NCBI RefSeq assembly: GCF_015351405.1
Contig: NZ_JADKMY010000001.1
Location: 1,116,001-1,180,000 of the forward strand
From: Corynebacterium suicordis DSM 45110
GTDB lineage: Bacteria; Actinomycetota; Actinomycetes; Mycobacteriales; Mycobacteriaceae
Length of the DNA stretch: 64,000 nt
Reading direction: 5' to 3'
The translations under genes were made by a program, and so were the position numbers. The stretch's first letter is position 1, and the number at the start of each line of letters is the position of its first letter. This document shows, piece after piece, positions 8,677 to 18,461 of this stretch. Under the pieces are notes generated by a model. The model worked only from the letters and a program-made list of their open reading frames with translations. It was not told the origin of the DNA and did no database searches.

Positions 8677-9681
8677 CTATTCCTCGCCACCCTCAGTGGT
8701 CTCACCGGAACCATCGGACATCTCGGCCAAGAAAGCCTCGAACTCGGCACCCAGCTCTTCTCCAGTGGGAATATCCTGCCCCGGCTCCAAGAGATTGCTC
8801 TCCTTGCGCTGTCGTTGCCGCTCAGACTCGAGGTCATACTGCTGCTCAAGGGCATTGACCACCGTGGCGATCTCCGGGTTATCATCCACCTGATCTGCGA
8901 GTTGACGCTGCATCCGCTCCACGTCGGCGTCGAGCGCCCCAACGGGGATGGAACGATCCGTGAGCTTGCCGGCCGCCTCCAGGAGGGCACGGGTGGCCTC
9001 CGGATAATCCGAAGCGGCGATGTAGTGCGGCACGTGGGCGGTCAAACCCACGGTTTCCAGACCGGCCTCCTTCAGCTTCAACTCAATGTCCAACGCGGCG
9101 GAACCAGGAATGATCATCCGGGCACCCCAAGAATGAAAATCCTTGATGAAGCTCGGATCGGAGGCATGTGCGCTCACGACCAACGGGCGAGTGTGTGGGA
9201 CGGTCATGGGGGCGGAGTACAGGGTGACCACGCGCTCCACCGAGCAACGCTGCGCCAGTTCCGTCACGGCCTTGCCGAAGGATTCCCACTTCAAATCCGG
9301 CTCTGGGCCGGTGAGGATGAGGAAAGGGGAATCGTTGGTATCTTTCACCAAGTGCAGCACCAAGTTCAGCTTTTCCCGGCCAGCCACGCGTGAATGATCC
9401 AAAGTGACGCTGGGACGGCGAGCTCGGTAATCGATCAGTTCATCCACGTTAAAGGTGGCAACAGGAGTGCTATCCAGTGCCTGGAGCAGGTGGGAGGATA
9501 CCTGGGAGATAGCCTGGCCGGCATCTGCATAACCCTCCAAAGCCACAATCATGGGCAGGGAAGAAAACTCAGCGGATGCAGCGATTGGCCCGGGGTAGGC
9601 CAACTCATACATGGAGTTCTTCCGCCGATTGTTATCGGAGTGGTTGTAGCGGTCAAATGCCGGGCGATCATTGGCGTTCAT
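8677..9681 (-). CDS. PAC2 family protein (proteasome-assembly-chaperone fold)
   Basis: A 334-residue protein with the PAC2 fold: MIVALEGYADAG near the N-terminus, ILTGPEPD and GLTAHVPHYIA, then an acidic coiled C-terminus. The family is common in actinobacteria and related to archaeal/eukaryotic proteasome assembly chaperones, but its job in bacteria lacking a proteasome is not settled. The ATG at 9681 was chosen over an upstream in-frame start because GAAGGGAG lies before it. It is first in a two-gene unit with the DExH helicase downstream. Confidence 0.85.
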   Translation of the reverse strand: MNANDRPAFDRYNHSDNNRRKNSMYELAYPGPIAASAEFSSLPMIVALEGYADAGQAISQVSSHLLQALDSTPVATFNVDELIDYRARRPSVTLDHSRVAGREKLNLVLHLVKDTNDSPFLILTGPEPDLKWESFGKAVTELAQRCSVERVVTLYSAPMTVPHTRPLVVSAHASDPSFIKDFHSWGARMIIPGSAALDIELKLKEAGLETVGLTAHVPHYIAASDYPEATRALLEAAGKLTDRSIPVGALDADVERMQRQLADQVDDNPEIATVVNALEQQYDLESERQRQRKESNLLEPGQDIPTGEELGAEFEAFLAEMSDGSGETTEGGEE

Positions 9682-9839
9682 AGTGGCGCTCCCTTCTCGC
9701 ACTAAATATTGGTCTAGTCTACCAGCCGAACTCGGCACTTATTCACAGGTCACGGGTTGTCCACACGGTCCTGAGGAAACCCTCGGCTGCGGCTCTCGCT
9801 TCCGGATGTAGCCCGCCATACGGGCCCCACAATGAGTGC

Positions 9840-11078
9840 ATGACTCACAGCGAAGACTCTCCATCCAACGCCTTCGAACCAGAACGTATTCCGCACAACC
9901 CGATTCTGATCGGTTCTGATCCGGGCGCCATTCTCGCGGCGATGCCGTCCATGATGGGCTTTGTGCCGGATCGCTCCCTGGTGATCATCGGCATTCTCCC
10001 GGATCCATCGCACCCCCATCGATTCCGGGTGGGCCCGGTGGTGCGCGCAGAAATGGATCCGGAATCCATCACCGATGCCGTGCGCGCAATGGCCCGGGCA
10101 CTCACGGATATCGAAGATGTGAAGGCCTTGCTCTATGCGATCCACCCGCGGAAAGCGCAGGCTGAACAGTGCGTGGATATGGCGGAAGAAACACTGCTGG
10201 ATCATGAGATCGATTCGCTCGGTTCGTGGTGGGCACCAGAACTTGTCAGCGGAGGCGACTGGGAGGATCTGGAAACGGGAGGTGGAGGCAGCATTGGGCT
10301 GCTCACCGACAACCCGATGTATTCCCATTCCGCCATCCACGGCGCCAAGATCTTCGGGAGCCGGAAGGAATTGGATACGTGGCTTACCCCGCTCAAGAGT
10401 GTGCAGCCGCTGTATCCGCGGACGTTCGTGGACTCTGCTGAATCCGCTGGTGAAACCACCGAACTGCTCAAAGATGCCTGCACGGTGATGGACTTTGTGC
10501 TCTCCATCCACAGCGGGGATGCGCTGCTGGAGCAGGAGTGCGGGCGCAGGAAATTCGTGCTGGCCGCGGCAAGCCTGGCGCGGGATGAAAGGCTGCACCC
10601 GCTGTTGGTGGCGTTGAGCTTGGGGGACAGGGCTCCCATCATGCGCGAACTTCTGGCTGAAGCGGCACGGCGTACTCGCACTCAGGTGCGACGGCGGCTG
10701 CTCGCGCTGCTGTCCACCGTGTTGGCGGGAAACGGGGAGGGAATGCCCGCCTTCCACACTCTGCAAAGATGCGGGTCAGAACTCGGCAAACCGAGAGAGC
10801 TGGGGAACATCGATGGATTGACCGCGCTGATGCGCAGCCACCTCTGGCAGGGGCACATGGAAGGCACGAGCAAAGCCCAGGCTCATCGAGTCGCAGAGCA
10901 TGGGGTCTTCTGGGCCGTTAATTGGGCGCTCCCGGAGGATTCGCCTCGAGATGCGCAGATGGAGCAAACCTTCCGCGAACGCTACCGGGAATTCATCGAC
11001 AAGCTGGAGCGTGCCGTGGATTGGGACGCTATGGCCGAGGCCGTGCCGAGTGGGCCTTGTCTCCCAGAGCACTCGTGA
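9840..11078 (+). CDS. DUF4192 domain-containing protein
   Basis: A 412-residue soluble protein of the actinobacterial DUF4192 family, recognised from the N-terminal pattern [32 protein letters not shown]. There is no signal peptide or membrane segment and no known function. The sequence CACAAT ends 6 bases before the ATG and no Shine-Dalgarno is seen, so a leaderless transcript is likely. Its last 50 bases overlap the 3' end of galE on the other strand. Confidence 0.85.
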   Translation: MTHSEDSPSNAFEPERIPHNPILIGSDPGAILAAMPSMMGFVPDRSLVIIGILPDPSHPHRFRVGPVVRAEMDPESITDAVRAMARALTDIEDVKALLYAIHPRKAQAEQCVDMAEETLLDHEIDSLGSWWAPELVSGGDWEDLETGGGGSIGLLTDNPMYSHSAIHGAKIFGSRKELDTWLTPLKSVQPLYPRTFVDSAESAGETTELLKDACTVMDFVLSIHSGDALLEQECGRRKFVLAAASLARDERLHPLLVALSLGDRAPIMRELLAEAARRTRTQVRRRLLALLSTVLAGNGEGMPAFHTLQRCGSELGKPRELGNIDGLTALMRSHLWQGHMEGTSKAQAHRVAEHGVFWAVNWALPEDSPRDAQMEQTFRERYREFIDKLERAVDWDAMAEAVPSGPCLPEHS

Positions 11079-12090
11079 ACGCCCATGCATCAGAGACGAT
11101 CGTGTGCAGGTCAGAGCGCGTGGGCTCCCATCCCAATTCCGCGATAGCCTTGTGGCTCGAGGCGATGAGCGTGGCGGGGTCACCCGCGCGACGCGGAGCC
11201 TCAACCGCAGGAATGGGGTGGCCCGTGACTTCCCGGCACGCTTCCACTACCTGCTTGACGCTGTATCCATCGCCGCTGCCCAGGTTGAAAATGCGGTGCT
11301 CACCCGCAGCATTCGAGGTAGCAGCCAAGATGTGGGCATCAGCCAGGTCACGGATATGGATGTAATCGCGTACTGCGGTGCCATCGACCGTGGGCCAGTC
11401 CGTGCCAAACATTGCGATCTGCTCGCGGTGGCCGAGGGCTACCTGAAGCACCAGCGGGATGAGGTGCGTTTCCACCTCGCGGTTTTCTCCCACCGAGCCA
11501 TACGCGCCAGCCACGTTGAAGTAGCGCAGGCTAGTGGCTCCCAGGCCGTAAGCATTCGCGTAGCTGGTGATGATGTGGTCGATGGTGAGCTTGGAGGCAC
11601 CATAAGGATTGGTGGGTTGGGTGGGCATGGCCTCCGTGATGGGCACCTGCTCGGGTTCGCCGTAGCAGGCGGCCGTGGAGGAAAAGACCAGGTTATTAAC
11701 GTTATTTCGACGCATGGCATCGAGCAATTCCAGGGATGTCACCACATTGTGGTGCCAGTATGCAGCAGGTTGCTCCACGGATTCCCCAACCAAGGAGCGG
11801 GCTGCGAAGTGGAAGACCGCAGAAATATCGGAACCGGACAGGACAGACTCGGCGAGCTCACGGATATCCCCCTCAACGAACTCGGCCTGCTCGGGGATGG
11901 CATCCCGGTTGCCGGTGGAAAGGTCATCCACCACTGTGACCCGGTATCCCTGCTCGAGCAGCACAGTAGCGCACACGCTGCCTACGTAGCCTGCGGCTCC
12001 GGTAACAAGGACGTGACTCCCGGGTTGCAGTGCGGCTCCAGCGAGGGAGGCGGATTCGGTTGCTGCAGAGTCAGGCGCGGTGGAGGTCAT
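11029..12090 (-). CDS. galE: UDP-glucose 4-epimerase
   Basis: A 353-residue short-chain dehydrogenase/reductase-type epimerase. About 25 extra N-terminal residues precede the Rossmann NAD-binding loop TGAAGYVGS; the S-T..Y..K catalytic set follows (SSTAACYGE, then NPYGASK), with [10 protein letters not shown] after it. It interconverts UDP-glucose and UDP-galactose, supplying galactofuranose precursors for arabinogalactan. The ATG at 12090 has AAGGA before it. It follows dtxR, the order known from other corynebacteria, but a terminator lies between the two genes. It overlaps the DUF4192 gene by 50 bases at the 3' end. Confidence 0.93.
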   Translation of the reverse strand: MTSTAPDSAATESASLAGAALQPGSHVLVTGAAGYVGSVCATVLLEQGYRVTVVDDLSTGNRDAIPEQAEFVEGDIRELAESVLSGSDISAVFHFAARSLVGESVEQPAAYWHHNVVTSLELLDAMRRNNVNNLVFSSTAACYGEPEQVPITEAMPTQPTNPYGASKLTIDHIITSYANAYGLGATSLRYFNVAGAYGSVGENREVETHLIPLVLQVALGHREQIAMFGTDWPTVDGTAVRDYIHIRDLADAHILAATSNAAGEHRIFNLGSGDGYSVKQVVEACREVTGHPIPAVEAPRRAGDPATLIASSHKAIAELGWEPTRSDLHTIVSDAWAFTSALGDKAHSARPRP

Positions 12091-12110
12091 TCTTGTCCTT
12101 CCAAATTAAG

Positions 12111-12154
12111 AAAAAAGGGGAATGCCCGATCGTGGAGAATCACACGATCGGGCA
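12111..12154 (-). terminator. Intrinsic terminator after dtxR
   Basis: A perfect 12-bp stem (tgcccgatcgtg, 12123-12134, with cacgatcgggca, 12143-12154) and an 8-base loop. On the minus strand it is followed by CCCC and a run of six T. Confidence 0.85.
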
Positions 12155-12178
12155 CTGGGGAAATCAAAGAGCAATTAT

Positions 12179-12895
12179 CTACTTGACGATGCGCAAGCAG
12201 ATCGCGTGGCAGAGTTCGTCAGGAATGATCATCTCACCCTGGTCGCTCTTCAAGTACAGGCCATCATCTGCGTAGCGAACGGTCACCTGGGTGCCGGGGG
12301 CGATAGACAAAGCGCTGAGTTTAGCCATGATCTTGTGCTCAACCTGCACAATCTCATTGAAGTTGAGGACGATCGCCTGGATAGGCTCTGCGGTTTCTAC
12401 CTCGGAAGCGCGGATGAAATCTCCATCCACTTCTGGCTCCACCTTCTGCAGGAGGTTTTCCTTCTGTGGATCTTCGTCCAGCAGGGAAGCCAATCCCGGG
12501 ATCCGGTTGCCGAAGGGCGAGGTGGAAAAACTATCCAGCACGTTGACCAGGCGACGCTCAACCTCATCACTCATCACGTGTTCCCAGCGGCACGCTTCAT
12601 CGTGCACCTTTTCCCAAGGCAATCCGATGACATCAGTGAGCAGACGCTCAGCGAGGCGGTGCTTGCGCATCACGGCGGTGGCATGCTCGCGGCCTTCTGG
12701 GCTGAGCTTGAGGGAGCGGTCGCGAGCGATCGTCAACAGTCCATCCCGCTCCATGCGAGCTACGGTCTGGCTCACGGTAGGGCCGGATTGCTCCAGTCGC
12801 TCCGCAATACGCGCACGTAGAGGAGGAATTCCTTCTTCCTCTAGTTCGTAGATGGTCCGGAGATACATCTCGGTTGTATCGACCAAGTCCCTCAA
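12179..12895 (-). CDS. dtxR: Iron-dependent repressor DtxR
   Basis: A 238-residue diphtheria toxin repressor homologue with an N-terminal winged helix ([15 protein letters not shown]), a dimerisation/metal domain, and a C-terminal SH3-like domain from about residue 150. All metal ligands of the C. diphtheriae protein are at the same positions: M10, C102, E105 and H106 for the primary site, and H79, E83 and H98 for the ancillary site. It represses iron uptake and haem use genes when iron-loaded. The start is TTG at 12895, supported by AGAAAGG eight bases upstream and by [22 protein letters not shown]. It is transcribed just after sigB. Confidence 0.96.
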   Translation of the reverse strand: MRDLVDTTEMYLRTIYELEEEGIPPLRARIAERLEQSGPTVSQTVARMERDGLLTIARDRSLKLSPEGREHATAVMRKHRLAERLLTDVIGLPWEKVHDEACRWEHVMSDEVERRLVNVLDSFSTSPFGNRIPGLASLLDEDPQKENLLQKVEPEVDGDFIRASEVETAEPIQAIVLNFNEIVQVEHKIMAKLSALSIAPGTQVTVRYADDGLYLKSDQGEMIIPDELCHAICLRIVK

Positions 12896-12947
12896 GGTGT
12901 AGACCTTTCTTAAAAAATTACGCAGTCATCAAGAAATTACTGCAACG

Positions 12948-13985
12948 CTACACAGCATACTCACGGAGCTTCTCCGCACGGTCTCCTTCGCGGAGTTTCG
13001 CCATTACTTCGCGTTCGATCTGGCGTACCCGCTCGCGGGAAAGGCCAAAGCGCCGGCCAATCTGATCCAGCGTGCGTGGCATGCCGTCTTCGAGCCCATA
13101 ACGCAGGGTGATGACATCCTGTTCCCGCTCTTCCAAGGTCCCCAGGACAGCGCGAACATCGGAGTGGCGCAGGGAGGCGACCACAGCGGCTTCGGCATCG
13201 GTGGCGTCGGAATCCTCAATGAAGTCGCCCAAAGGTGCTTCCTCATCAGAACCCACTGGCATGTCCAAGCTCACCGGATCGCGGGATTGCTTGAGCAGCA
13301 TTTCAATCTTGGACTCTTCGATGCCAGATTCCTCAGACAGCTCTTCATTGGTGGCCTCGCGGCCGAGCTGCTGGTACATCTCCCGCTTGATGCGGGAGAG
13401 CTTGTTGACCTGCTCAACCAGGTGCACTGGGAGGCGAATGGTGCGGGATTGATCAGCCATTCCGCGGGTGATGGCCTGGCGGATCCACCACGTTGCATAC
13501 GTGGAGAACTTGAAGCCCTTGGAGTAATCGAACTTCTCCATCGCGCGGATGAGTCCCAGGTTGCCCTCTTGGATCAGGTCCAGCAGGGGCATTCCGCGGC
13601 CGGTGTAGCGCTTGGCCAGGGAGACCACGAGGCGCAGGTTTGCTTCCAGCAAGTGGGTGCGCGCTGCCTTGCCTTCGCGAGCCAGGATCTTCAGATCGCG
13701 CTTGCGGGCACGGGTGAGGGTCTCTCCACTGTTTAAGAGGTGAGTGGCGTACAGGCCAACTTCGATCCGCTTGGACAGTTCCACTTCATCTTCAGCAGTA
13801 AGAAGCGCTGTCTTGCCGATGCCGTTGAGGTAAACCCTCACGAGGTCGGCAGAAGGATTTTCGTTATTACCGCGGCGGCGACCCTTGTCTTCGGGCTTCT
13901 CCGGAGACTTTTCATCTTCGCTGGTGAATTGATCAGCCCCCTTGAGCGTGTCGACGTTGTCATCGTCAAACATGGAATCACTCAT
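12948..13985 (-). CDS. sigB: Group 2 sigma factor SigB
   Basis: A 345-residue sigma-70 family protein with regions 1.2, 2 ([36 protein letters not shown]), 3 and 4 ([16 protein letters not shown]). It lacks the long basic N-terminus of SigA in this window. In corynebacteria SigB drives genes of stationary phase and stress. A strong AGGAGG lies 11 bases before the ATG. Just upstream is a promoter of the SigH/SigE stress type. dtxR follows 52 bases downstream. Confidence 0.94.
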   Translation of the reverse strand: MSDSMFDDDNVDTLKGADQFTSEDEKSPEKPEDKGRRRGNNENPSADLVRVYLNGIGKTALLTAEDEVELSKRIEVGLYATHLLNSGETLTRARKRDLKILAREGKAARTHLLEANLRLVVSLAKRYTGRGMPLLDLIQEGNLGLIRAMEKFDYSKGFKFSTYATWWIRQAITRGMADQSRTIRLPVHLVEQVNKLSRIKREMYQQLGREATNEELSEESGIEESKIEMLLKQSRDPVSLDMPVGSDEEAPLGDFIEDSDATDAEAAVVASLRHSDVRAVLGTLEEREQDVITLRYGLEDGMPRTLDQIGRRFGLSRERVRQIEREVMAKLREGDRAEKLREYAV

Positions 13986-14286
13986 GTACGCGAAAACCTC
14001 CTGAGGTTCGGGGCGGATACAGCCACTTTGCTTGCGGAGCAGTGGATCTTTTTTGATCTACTTCTCAAACGCATAGCGCCGAGCAATAGTTCCATCAAAC
14101 TTGTTTTGGCAGTACATAGCATCTTACATGAGCGGTCGATTTACGCTGGGGGATGCGAAAAACCTGGTCACCGGAATTTCGGAAAAAATCACCGTGACCT
14201 CCAGAAACACCGCAGCACAGACGAGGAATCGTGACTCGTCACGCATGTTTGCATCGCTCTGCAGAAATCTGAAAATCGGTTCCCAG
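13986..14286. other. Non-coding gap between sigB and the methyltransferase gene
   Basis: 301 bases between the sigB start and the stop of the upstream gene, both on the minus strand. It holds the sigB ribosome binding site and the SigH-type promoter. I see no further gene, repeat or strong hairpin in 14095-14286. Confidence 0.6.
14065..14094 (-). promoter_or_regulatory. SigH-type stress promoter of sigB
   Basis: Minus strand TGGAACT (14088-14094) and CGTTTGA (14065-14071), with 16 bases between them. This matches the GGAA...GTT pattern of ECF SigH-group promoters. The predicted start lies roughly 75 bases before the sigB ATG. Confidence 0.65.
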
Positions 14287-15888
14287 CTACCCCCCATTGG
14301 GGAGATCGCCATCCGCTTCCCAGAGCTCCGCGGGGATGACCATCCCGTGCCGGATCAAATCAACGATCAGCGGAACCAAAACCTGCCCAAAATCTTCCGG
14401 ATCCAGGTCGTTCACCGCACAGAAGAGTTCCACCACATCCTCCAGGGGAAGCGCGCGCGGATGCAACCCAGCCAGAATCGCCAGCAGGGGTTCATCCACC
14501 TCGTGTGACCACGCCGGCCCATCAGTGCGAGTGATCCGCTGCACCACTGGTTGGAAACCTAGGGAAGTGGTGGCGTCGGAAGAAGGAAGACTCACCCGCT
14601 CCACCGCACACGTTGGCCGCAACGCGTACTGCCCGGAAAGGATGTCCTGCGCATCTCGGCCGGCTAGCCACTCGCAGCGGGCGAAGTACTCCGCCACTTC
14701 TGCGCCCAAGAATGCTCCGGGTGCCACGGGGTGATCAAGGTTCTCGGCGAGGATTTCCGTGGGGGTTTCATCGTCGATCCTCTGCAGGTGGACAAAGCCC
14801 AATCCCACCCGGGAAATGGAGTGCTCGGCGAAGAAATCCAGCCATTCCTGGGTGCGCGCCCGGCCTACTGCGTGCCGCGGATCGATGGATTCGTCCTCCA
14901 ACCACGTGCTCACATACGTGGCGGGATCGACCAGCTCGCGTTGCACCACCCAGGCCCGCACGCCCGTGGCGGGCAGCCAGTCCGCGACATGCTGGCCCGC
15001 AGTTTCCTGATCTTCCAGCGCCCAGGCGGCCAGAATGTGCGCGGTGCCTCCGGGAGCCAGGTACTCGGCGGCCTCGGAGACAACCTTGCGCGTCGCGCCA
15101 TCCAGCGGCAGTCCAGAATCGCGGTACACGTGCCCGATCTCCGCAGGGCCCACCACGAAGGGCGGATTGGCCACCAGGTAATCGAATTCCTGCTCCGCGG
15201 CGGGCTCGAACCAATCGCCGTGCTTCCACGTGACGTTTTTATTTTTCGACGCCACCTCTCCATTAACCTGCGCAAAAGCCAAGGCCCGCAAGGAAATATC
15301 AGTGCCGAGCACGCGCACATCCTCCGCCGAGGCGCCGAGCACCACGCTCAAGACCCCGGAGCCGCATCCCAGATCCAATACTCGGGATCCGGGGCGAATG
15401 GGCGGGATATTGTTCAGCAGGGAAAGGGGAGCATTTCCCACCCCGGGGACGTGTTCGGCATCCGGGATGTAGTCGCTCATGGAGGCATCGGGATCAGAAG
15501 CGATGAGCACATCCTGCACACCGTGTGCGGGCACGGATATCGGGCGGATATCCACGTGGGAAACCAAGTGTTCGTCCTCGGAGCTGAGGATCTGCGCTTC
15601 CATGAGTTCGGACGTGAGCTCTGCTCCGAGCAGCTCTTCCACGGACGCACGCTGTCCCGGCTGTCGGAGGTAGAACATGGTGATCAGAAGCGTGGATGAC
15701 TCGGGAGCTGAACTGTGATGTGCGTGCCAGAGCGCAGCTTGGGGAGATCCGCTGGCGGCGGCCCGGACTCCCTCTTCACCCAGGACCGTGTGCACCAGTT
15801 CTACTGTGTAATTCTCCGTGCGCAAGAACCCCATTAACCGTGTGAGGGCCTTGCCGGGGCGGGCGGTGGAGGTGTGGGCAGCAGTCAC
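14287..15888 (-). CDS. Class I SAM-dependent methyltransferase (NPPF type)
   Basis: A 533-residue protein. The central Rossmann methyltransferase domain has VLDLGCGSG (motif I), GTDISLRAL (acidic loop) and VANPPFVVG (NPPF motif). The NPPF motif is typical of N6-adenine or glutamine N5 methyltransferases such as RsmC- and HemK/PrmC-like enzymes. Long N- and C-terminal regions of about 150-200 residues are typical of an actinobacterial family of unknown substrate. The GTG at 15888 has GAGGG seven bases upstream. One copy of the TGGCGTCGAA motif lies in the gene and encodes VASKNKN. Confidence 0.82.
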   Translation of the reverse strand: MTAAHTSTARPGKALTRLMGFLRTENYTVELVHTVLGEEGVRAAASGSPQAALWHAHHSSAPESSTLLITMFYLRQPGQRASVEELLGAELTSELMEAQILSSEDEHLVSHVDIRPISVPAHGVQDVLIASDPDASMSDYIPDAEHVPGVGNAPLSLLNNIPPIRPGSRVLDLGCGSGVLSVVLGASAEDVRVLGTDISLRALAFAQVNGEVASKNKNVTWKHGDWFEPAAEQEFDYLVANPPFVVGPAEIGHVYRDSGLPLDGATRKVVSEAAEYLAPGGTAHILAAWALEDQETAGQHVADWLPATGVRAWVVQRELVDPATYVSTWLEDESIDPRHAVGRARTQEWLDFFAEHSISRVGLGFVHLQRIDDETPTEILAENLDHPVAPGAFLGAEVAEYFARCEWLAGRDAQDILSGQYALRPTCAVERVSLPSSDATTSLGFQPVVQRITRTDGPAWSHEVDEPLLAILAGLHPRALPLEDVVELFCAVNDLDPEDFGQVLVPLIVDLIRHGMVIPAELWEADGDLPNGG

Positions 15889-15966
15889 GTGGTTTCCCTC
15901 TTTATTGTTGAGCGGCAGGCAGAGTTTTAAATAGGCGGGCGTTCGAAATAGGCAGAGCGCCAGCAG

Positions 15967-16428
15967 CTACTCGATATCGATGATGTCCGGCGAGGCCTTG
16001 CGGGCAACGGCCTGCGGCTGATCCGTGGGAGCATTCTCGCCCTGGCTCAATTGCCGCTGGCGTTCGGCTTCCAGAGCTTGGGCCTTGCGCGCCTCGCGCA
16101 CCAATTGAGGCTTGTACACCCTTTGGCTACGTGGATCGGAGTTACCCGTTTCATTGGCCAGCAGCACGGCGATCCAGGGCAGCGGCAGGCTGATCATCGC
16201 CACGGATGCCGAGATCCACAGGTTGTTTGTCCACCACATCAGCAAACCCGCCATCGCCATGAGCGGCAGGCGCGAGAGCTGAAGCGTGATGTAGAGCTTG
16301 CGCCTATCTTTCCAATCCTGGAGTGGAGATTTCTGCGCGCTGGTGATCAATGTGACAGCACGGGAACGTGCGCGGGCACCGGAGTGGGAGCCCCGCCCCG
16401 CTTTGTCGTGTCCCTTACCTGCAGCCAT
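15967..16428 (-). CDS. DUF3099 domain membrane protein
   Basis: A 153-residue protein with two transmembrane segments (about residues 54-70 and 75-92 by inspection), a basic N-terminus and a charged C-terminal tail. DUF3099 is an actinobacterial family with no assigned function. The ATG at 16428 was chosen because the upstream in-frame ATG at 16476 would overlap the divergent DUF3039 control region. No good Shine-Dalgarno is visible for either. Confidence 0.75.
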   Translation of the reverse strand: MAAGKGHDKAGRGSHSGARARSRAVTLITSAQKSPLQDWKDRRKLYITLQLSRLPLMAMAGLLMWWTNNLWISASVAMISLPLPWIAVLLANETGNSDPRSQRVYKPQLVREARKAQALEAERQRQLSQGENAPTDQPQAVARKASPDIIDIE

Positions 16429-16487
16429 GAGTTCTACGGTAGTACGCGAGTGGAAAATGCGGAACGCGCGGGGCAAGATGGATCATT

Positions 16488-16730
16488 GTGAGTAACACGA
16501 GCACTACGACAATCGAGCGGCCCAAAGAGGTCACTCAAGACCAAACGCAGGACGGAACCCCAAAGTTCTTTCACTATGTGAAGAAGAACCAGATCGTCGA
16601 ATCTGCCATCGAGGGCAAAATGGTGGTCGCGCTGTGTGGCGAGACATTCCCCGTCACCAAGCAGGCAAGGCCCGGTTCCCCAGTGTGCCCTGACTGCGAG
16701 CAGATCTACCAAGGCCTCCGCAAGAAGTGA
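16488..16730 (+). CDS. DUF3039 small zinc-ribbon-like protein
   Basis: An 80-residue protein with three cysteines in ALCGETF and CPDCEQIY, suggesting a small metal-binding fold. DUF3039 is an actinobacterial family of unknown role. The stop overlaps the GTG of the next helicase gene (GTGA), so the two are translationally coupled. It is divergent from the DUF3099 gene with a 59-base gap. Confidence 0.8.
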   Translation: MSNTSTTTIERPKEVTQDQTQDGTPKFFHYVKKNQIVESAIEGKMVVALCGETFPVTKQARPGSPVCPDCEQIYQGLRKK

Positions 16731-18430
16731 GGGGGCTTCGCGCATGGCAGCGGGAGGCTCTAGAAAAGTATGTGGATGAGGCTCCCCGGGATTTTCTCGC
16801 CGTAGCAACCCCCGGAGCAGGCAAAACCACGTTCGCGCTTACCGTTGCGCGGTTGTTGCTGGATACCCGCGTGGTGCAGCGCATCGTGATCGTGGTGCCC
16901 ACCGAGCACCTGAAAGTTCAGTGGGCCACGGCAGCGGCGCGCATGGGTATCGCTCTTGATGCGGCCTTCACCAACAGTTCCGCATTCAACAATGCCTATG
17001 ACGGTGTGACGGTCACCTACGCCCAGGTGGGCATGAAGCCGACCAAGCATTATCAGGTGGCTACCGCGCAGAAGACTCTGGTGATCCTCGATGAGATTCA
17101 CCACGCCGGTGATGCCCGCAGCTGGGGCGATGGTGTGCGTTTGGCGTATGCGCATTCGGAACGACGCCTTGCTCTGACCGGTACCCCGTTTCGCTCCGAT
17201 GATTCGCAGATCCCTTTCGTGCGTTACCGCGAGGTCCCTGGAACCGGTGGTGCCTTGGAATCTGAGGCTGACTACACCTACGGTTACACCGAGGCTCTGC
17301 GCGACCAGGTGGTGCGCCCCGTGGTGTTCCTGGCCTATTCCGGGCAGGCCCGCTGGCGCGATAGCGCGGGCGAGGAATACGAAGCCCGGTTGGGGGAGAT
17401 CCTCACCCCGGAGCAGAATGCCCGGGCCTGGCGCACCGCGCTGGACCCCCGCGGCGATTGGATCCCTTCCGTGTTGCAGGCCGCGCACACACGGTTGCTG
17501 CAGCTGCGCGAGGTGACTCCGGATGCTGCCGGGTTGGTCATCGCGACGGATAAGCTGGCTGCCCGCGCCTATGCCACCATCCTGAACCGGATCAGCTTCA
17601 CCCCGGTGACCGTGGTGCTTTCCGATGAGGCGGGAGCCTCCCAGCGAATCAAGGACTTCTCCGATTCCACAGACGAGTGGATGGTTGCCGTGCGCATGGT
17701 CTCCGAGGGCGTGGACGTTCCCCGTCTGGCGGTGGGCGTGTACGCCACCAGTTCTTCGACGCCACTCTTCTTTGCCCAGGCCATCGGCCGTTTCGTGCGA
17801 CTGCGTACCCGGGGCGAGTCCGCCAGCGTGTTCCTTCCGAGCGTGCCGGTATTGCTTGACTTGGCGTCGAAAATTGAAAGACAACGCAACCACGTGCTGG
17901 GCCAGCCTGACCGACCTGATGAGGGATGGGATGACCAGGCGCTGGCCGAGGCGAACAAGCAAAAGGATGAACCGGACGAATCACGCAGTTATGAGTCGAT
18001 CGGGGCGGATGCTGAGCTCGATTCGCTGATCTACGATGGCTCCACCTATGGCACCCGCGTGGAGGGCAGCGAGGAGGAGCAGGAGTACCTGGGATTGCCG
18101 GGGCTGTTGGATGCGGAACAGATGCGTACATTGTTGCGTCGGCGGCAAGCGGTGCAGGTGGAAGCGCGTGCCGAGGCCGAGCGGGAGAAGAAGATCGCGC
18201 AGGCGCAAGAGGGGACTGTGCTGCATGCGGCCCACGCGCGAATCGCCAGCGAGGAGCTGCCTGCGCTGCGTAAGGAACTCAACGCTTTGGTCAATATGAC
18301 ATCGGCGCGCACGGGCCGGCCGCATGGCGCGATCCACACTGAGGTGCGCAAGAAATGTGGCGGGCCACCCACTGCTTTATGCTCCGCTGCTCAATTAAGA
18401 GAGCGAATTGATCATTTGCGCGAATGGTAA
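16727..18430 (+). CDS. DEAD/DEAH helicase, SSL2/XPB-like
   Basis: A 567-residue superfamily 2 helicase with Walker A ATPGAGKT (near residue 26), DEIHH (motif II), LTGTPFRSD (motif III), VSEGVDVP (motif V) and QAIGRFVRLR (motif VI). This set resembles the COG1061 SSL2-like group, which acts on DNA; the substrate is not known. Its GTG overlaps the DUF3039 stop by four bases. A TGGCGTCGAA motif copy at 17862 encodes LASKIE. Confidence 0.85.
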   Translation: MRGLRAWQREALEKYVDEAPRDFLAVATPGAGKTTFALTVARLLLDTRVVQRIVIVVPTEHLKVQWATAAARMGIALDAAFTNSSAFNNAYDGVTVTYAQVGMKPTKHYQVATAQKTLVILDEIHHAGDARSWGDGVRLAYAHSERRLALTGTPFRSDDSQIPFVRYREVPGTGGALESEADYTYGYTEALRDQVVRPVVFLAYSGQARWRDSAGEEYEARLGEILTPEQNARAWRTALDPRGDWIPSVLQAAHTRLLQLREVTPDAAGLVIATDKLAARAYATILNRISFTPVTVVLSDEAGASQRIKDFSDSTDEWMVAVRMVSEGVDVPRLAVGVYATSSSTPLFFAQAIGRFVRLRTRGESASVFLPSVPVLLDLASKIERQRNHVLGQPDRPDEGWDDQALAEANKQKDEPDESRSYESIGADAELDSLIYDGSTYGTRVEGSEEEQEYLGLPGLLDAEQMRTLLRRRQAVQVEARAEAEREKKIAQAQEGTVLHAAHARIASEELPALRKELNALVNMTSARTGRPHGAIHTEVRKKCGGPPTALCSAAQLRERIDHLREW

Positions 18431-18461
18431 ACCATCGCCGAACCTGCGATAATCCCTGATT

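Noticed and set aside
7249..9393. Long open frame antisense to the DExH helicase and PAC2 genes
   Set aside because: It is a shadow: the opposite strand holds complete helicase and PAC2 motifs, and this frame resembles no protein.
12900..12945. Terminator between sigB and dtxR
   Set aside because: Only a 5-bp stem with a 12-base loop precedes the T run; too weak to call, so read-through is likely.
16431..16436. -10 element for a leaderless DUF3099 gene
   Set aside because: TAGAAC is only 2 bases from the ATG, too close to place the start at the codon.
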